Source: Opitutaceae bacterium (GTDB lineage: Bacteria > Verrucomicrobiota > Verrucomicrobiia > Opitutales > Opitutaceae). Taken from it: a stretch of 6,212 bases of DNA. Shown here one piece after another: positions 5,010-6,212 of the stretch; position 1 is the first letter of the stretch, and each line of letters starts with the position of its first letter. A program made the translations under genes and the position numbers. The notes below the pieces were generated by a model. It had not been told where the DNA came from. It saw nothing but the letters and a program-made list of their open reading frames with translations, and searched no databases. The stretch lies in assembly GCA_005787865.1 (NCBI GenBank), contig SXZN01000167.1, positions 1-6,212 on the forward strand, written 5' to 3'.

Positions 5010-5630
5010 ATGCATTATCCCACCCGTATTCTGATTGTCTTTCTAGCGCTGGCCACTGCGCTGAGCAGTTTTGCGGCTGAGGTTCAGCTCAAGCCCCTCT
5101 TCAATGGGCGAGATCTCACGCACTTTAAGGCGGCGAACTCCGCCGCATTCCGGCGCGCCGAAAACGGCGTGCTGATCGGCGAGAATAATGCGGCCCTGAC
5201 GGGCAACTACCTTTGGACGGAAAAATCTTACGGTGACTTTGTGATCGAATTTGAGGTGCGCTGGATCGCCACCACCGCTCGCGGTGTTGATACGGGACTC
5301 GAAATGCGCAGCCCGAAAATTCAACTCCAGCTCGGCATCTCCGGCAGCCTGCGCGTGGATATGTCTGGCTCCTTTTACACCGGCGGCAAACCCGCCTACC
5401 CAGCAGCCGGGCAGGCTAAAGAGGCCAAAAAAATTATGCAGCCTGAGGGGGCATGGAATACCTTTCGCATCCAAGCCAAGGGCCCCACGTTCACTTGCTG
5501 GATCAACGGCTTAAAAGCCTTAGAATACACTGACGCCAAATTTTCTGGGCGCGCGCCCCTCGGTTTCCAAATTCATCCCGGCGTCGTGATGAAATGTGAA
5601 TACCGCAACATCCGCCTCGCTGAACTGTGA
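5010..5630 (+). CDS. Secreted DUF1080 (3-keto-disaccharide hydrolase-like) protein
   Basis: From the ATG at 5010 the product has 206 residues with a clear signal peptide (MHYPTRILIVFLALATALSS, then FAA before Glu24). The mature part is a single concanavalin-like jelly-roll domain of the DUF1080 family. Landmarks are LKPLFNGRDLTHFK (27-40), 'ENGVLIGENNAALTGNYLWT' with YGDFVIEFEVRW, the 'MSGSFY' turn, and 'GAWNTFRIQAKGPTFTCWIN' followed by GL. It ends with a strand pair closing in YRNIRLAEL. The whole domain is present, so the gene looks complete. The family is expanded in Verrucomicrobia and Planctomycetes, and some members hydrolyse 3-keto-glycosides in the periplasm; the substrate here is unknown. 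The frame is open upstream to 4857, but those 51 residues are proline-rich and would bury the signal peptide, so 5010 is chosen. No ribosome-binding site is visible. No sugar-metabolism neighbours are present. Confidence 0.87.
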   Translation: MHYPTRILIVFLALATALSSFAAEVQLKPLFNGRDLTHFKAANSAAFRRAENGVLIGENNAALTGNYLWTEKSYGDFVIEFEVRWIATTARGVDTGLEMRSPKIQLQLGISGSLRVDMSGSFYTGGKPAYPAAGQAKEAKKIMQPEGAWNTFRIQAKGPTFTCWINGLKALEYTDAKFSGRAPLGFQIHPGVVMKCEYRNIRLAEL

Positions 5631-5705
5631 GCGAGGAGCGGCGTAAGCGCGCAAACCAAATGCGCGGGTTGGTGGCGTTAGCTGATCTCTCGATGCCGGG
5701 CGATC

Positions 5706-5735
5706 AAAAGCCAACCCTGCCTACGGCTTTTTCTT
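5706..5735 (+). terminator. Terminator-like hairpin downstream of the DUF1080 gene
   Basis: AAAAGCC (5706-5712) and GGCTTTT (5725-5731) pair over a 12-nt loop, followed by TCTT. It lies about 75 bases after the DUF1080 stop and covers the stop codon of the convergent small membrane protein gene. The AT-rich base of the stem also gives a short T-run on the opposite strand (GGCTTTT), so it may serve both converging transcripts. Confidence 0.5.
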
Positions 5736-5912
5736 AAAGCCCCAGATCAACCAACCGGCCAAGATCACCAGTAAAATCAGCCACCAAAAATAACGCAGCT
5801 CCCGCGCGCCCATTTCCGCGAAGGCCAGCGCCCGCGGGAAAAACGACAATAAGCCCGCAAACACCGCGATCAAGACGCCCGCCTGAAGGGCTGCGCGCAA
5901 TCGGGGGTTCAT
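5721..5912 (-). CDS. Small two-helix membrane protein coupled to the prohibitin-like gene
   Basis: This 63-residue protein has two predicted membrane helices: about residues 8-26 (ALQAGVLIAVFAGLLSFFP) and 40-58 (RYFWWLILLVILAGWLIWGF). A short loop containing FAEMGARE joins them, and the tail KKKP is basic. The positive N-terminus (MNPRLR) and tail suggest both ends face the cytoplasm. Its ATG overlaps the stop of the prohibitin-like gene (ATGA), indicating co-translation. It has no recognised family. The tight coupling suggests a partner or accessory of the SPFH assembly in the inner membrane. The gene is short, but its membrane pattern and overlap make it credible. Confidence 0.65.
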   Translation of the reverse strand: MNPRLRAALQAGVLIAVFAGLLSFFPRALAFAEMGARELRYFWWLILLVILAGWLIWGFKKKP

Positions 5913-6212
5913 GGTCTGGCCGGCTGCTCGATCCCGCCCAAAGGCAATAATAGGCCCGGACCAGAGCTGTTTGGATCAGCCGGCACGACGAGCGGAGACT
6001 TGCCATTCCATTTCTCGACAATTTGCAGGCGAAGGTAAGCCGGATTAAGCTTCAAGGCTTCGCCGCGCACACGGATGGCCTTAGCTTCGCCCTCCGCCCG
6101 AATCACGGCGGTGTTGGCCTCCACTTGCGTTTGCAACTGCGTGAAGCGCGCCCGCGCGGCTTCTTGTTCGGCCACCATCTTGGCCTCAATGGCGGTCTCG
6201 AGCTCCTTGGAC
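5909..6212 (-). CDS. Prohibitin/SPFH-family protein, C-terminal 100 residues (N-terminus off right edge)
   Basis: The frame is open to the right window edge and begins inside the protein. It reads SKELETAIEAKMVAEQEAAR and continues through a long alternating coiled coil (TQLQTQVEANTAVIRAEGEA). It then reaches ALKLNPAYLRLQIVEKWNGK, where the pattern 'GEALKLNPAYLRLQIVEKWNG' is the hallmark end of the prohibitin domain, and a short PVP-type tail (SPLVVPADPNSSGPGLLLPL). Members form large rings in the inner membrane, often controlling FtsH proteolysis or organising lipid domains. The SPFH domain and membrane anchor are outside the window. The stop overlaps the start of the small membrane protein gene. 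Confidence 0.85.
   Translation of the reverse strand, partial: SKELETAIEAKMVAEQEAARARFTQLQTQVEANTAVIRAEGEAKAIRVRGEALKLNPAYLRLQIVEKWNGKSPLVVPADPNSSGPGLLLPLGGIEQPARP

Noticed and set aside
5043..5474. Minus-strand open frame of 143 codons across the DUF1080 gene
   Set aside because: It is a shadow of a well-supported gene on the other strand.
1..6212. CRISPR array, tRNA, insertion sequence or integron sites
   Set aside because: No regularly spaced long repeats, cloverleaf or transposase-like frame was found by eye; the palindrome cluster at 196-240 lacks target-site duplications or an adjoining transposase.

Overview
The window most likely comes from a Gram-negative, outer-membrane bacterium of the Verrucomicrobiota, probably near Opitutae. 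This rests on a Verrucomicrobia-style putative porin, a secreted DUF1080 protein, a prohibitin-like protein and a small 'TGQEIxKALxISLPSVQNIKKALGLV' helix-turn-helix protein. The taxonomic call is from protein flavour only. Most genes lack a recognisable Shine-Dalgarno sequence. No tRNA, rRNA, CRISPR array or intact insertion sequence is visible.

Positions 1-2690, minus strand: a phosphate-acquisition operon in the order porin, pstS, pstC. The pstC gene runs off the left edge; only its first 58 residues are present. Upstream of the porin are three 11-bp direct repeats of Pho-box type followed, at the spacing of the E. coli phoA promoter, by a -10-like hexamer. PhoB-type activation under phosphate starvation is therefore likely, with the porin admitting phosphate, PstS binding it in the periplasm and PstC (with PstA/PstB presumably beyond the edge) carrying it across the inner membrane. 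Between pstS and pstC lies a 166-bp spacer with an intrinsic-terminator-like hairpin, two perfect palindromes and a third copy of the terminator stem sequence, an arrangement that could attenuate or switch read-through into the permease genes.

Positions 2734-3013 may hold a decayed gene end on the plus strand: two adjacent frames read like one protein tail broken by a one-base frameshift. Positions 3025-3971, minus strand, hold two translationally coupled genes for proteins resembling the L-2-amino-thiazoline-4-carboxylic acid hydrolase family. They look like diverged paralogues; only the second keeps a cysteine cluster.

Positions 3972-4286 are non-coding with several short hairpins. A small helix-turn-helix protein follows at 4287-4649 (minus), with an inverted repeat directly over its start region. 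After about 360 non-coding bases comes a secreted DUF1080 protein (5010-5630, plus), convergent with a two-gene unit at the right edge (minus): the C-terminal part of a prohibitin/SPFH protein and a 63-residue two-helix membrane protein overlapping it by four bases.
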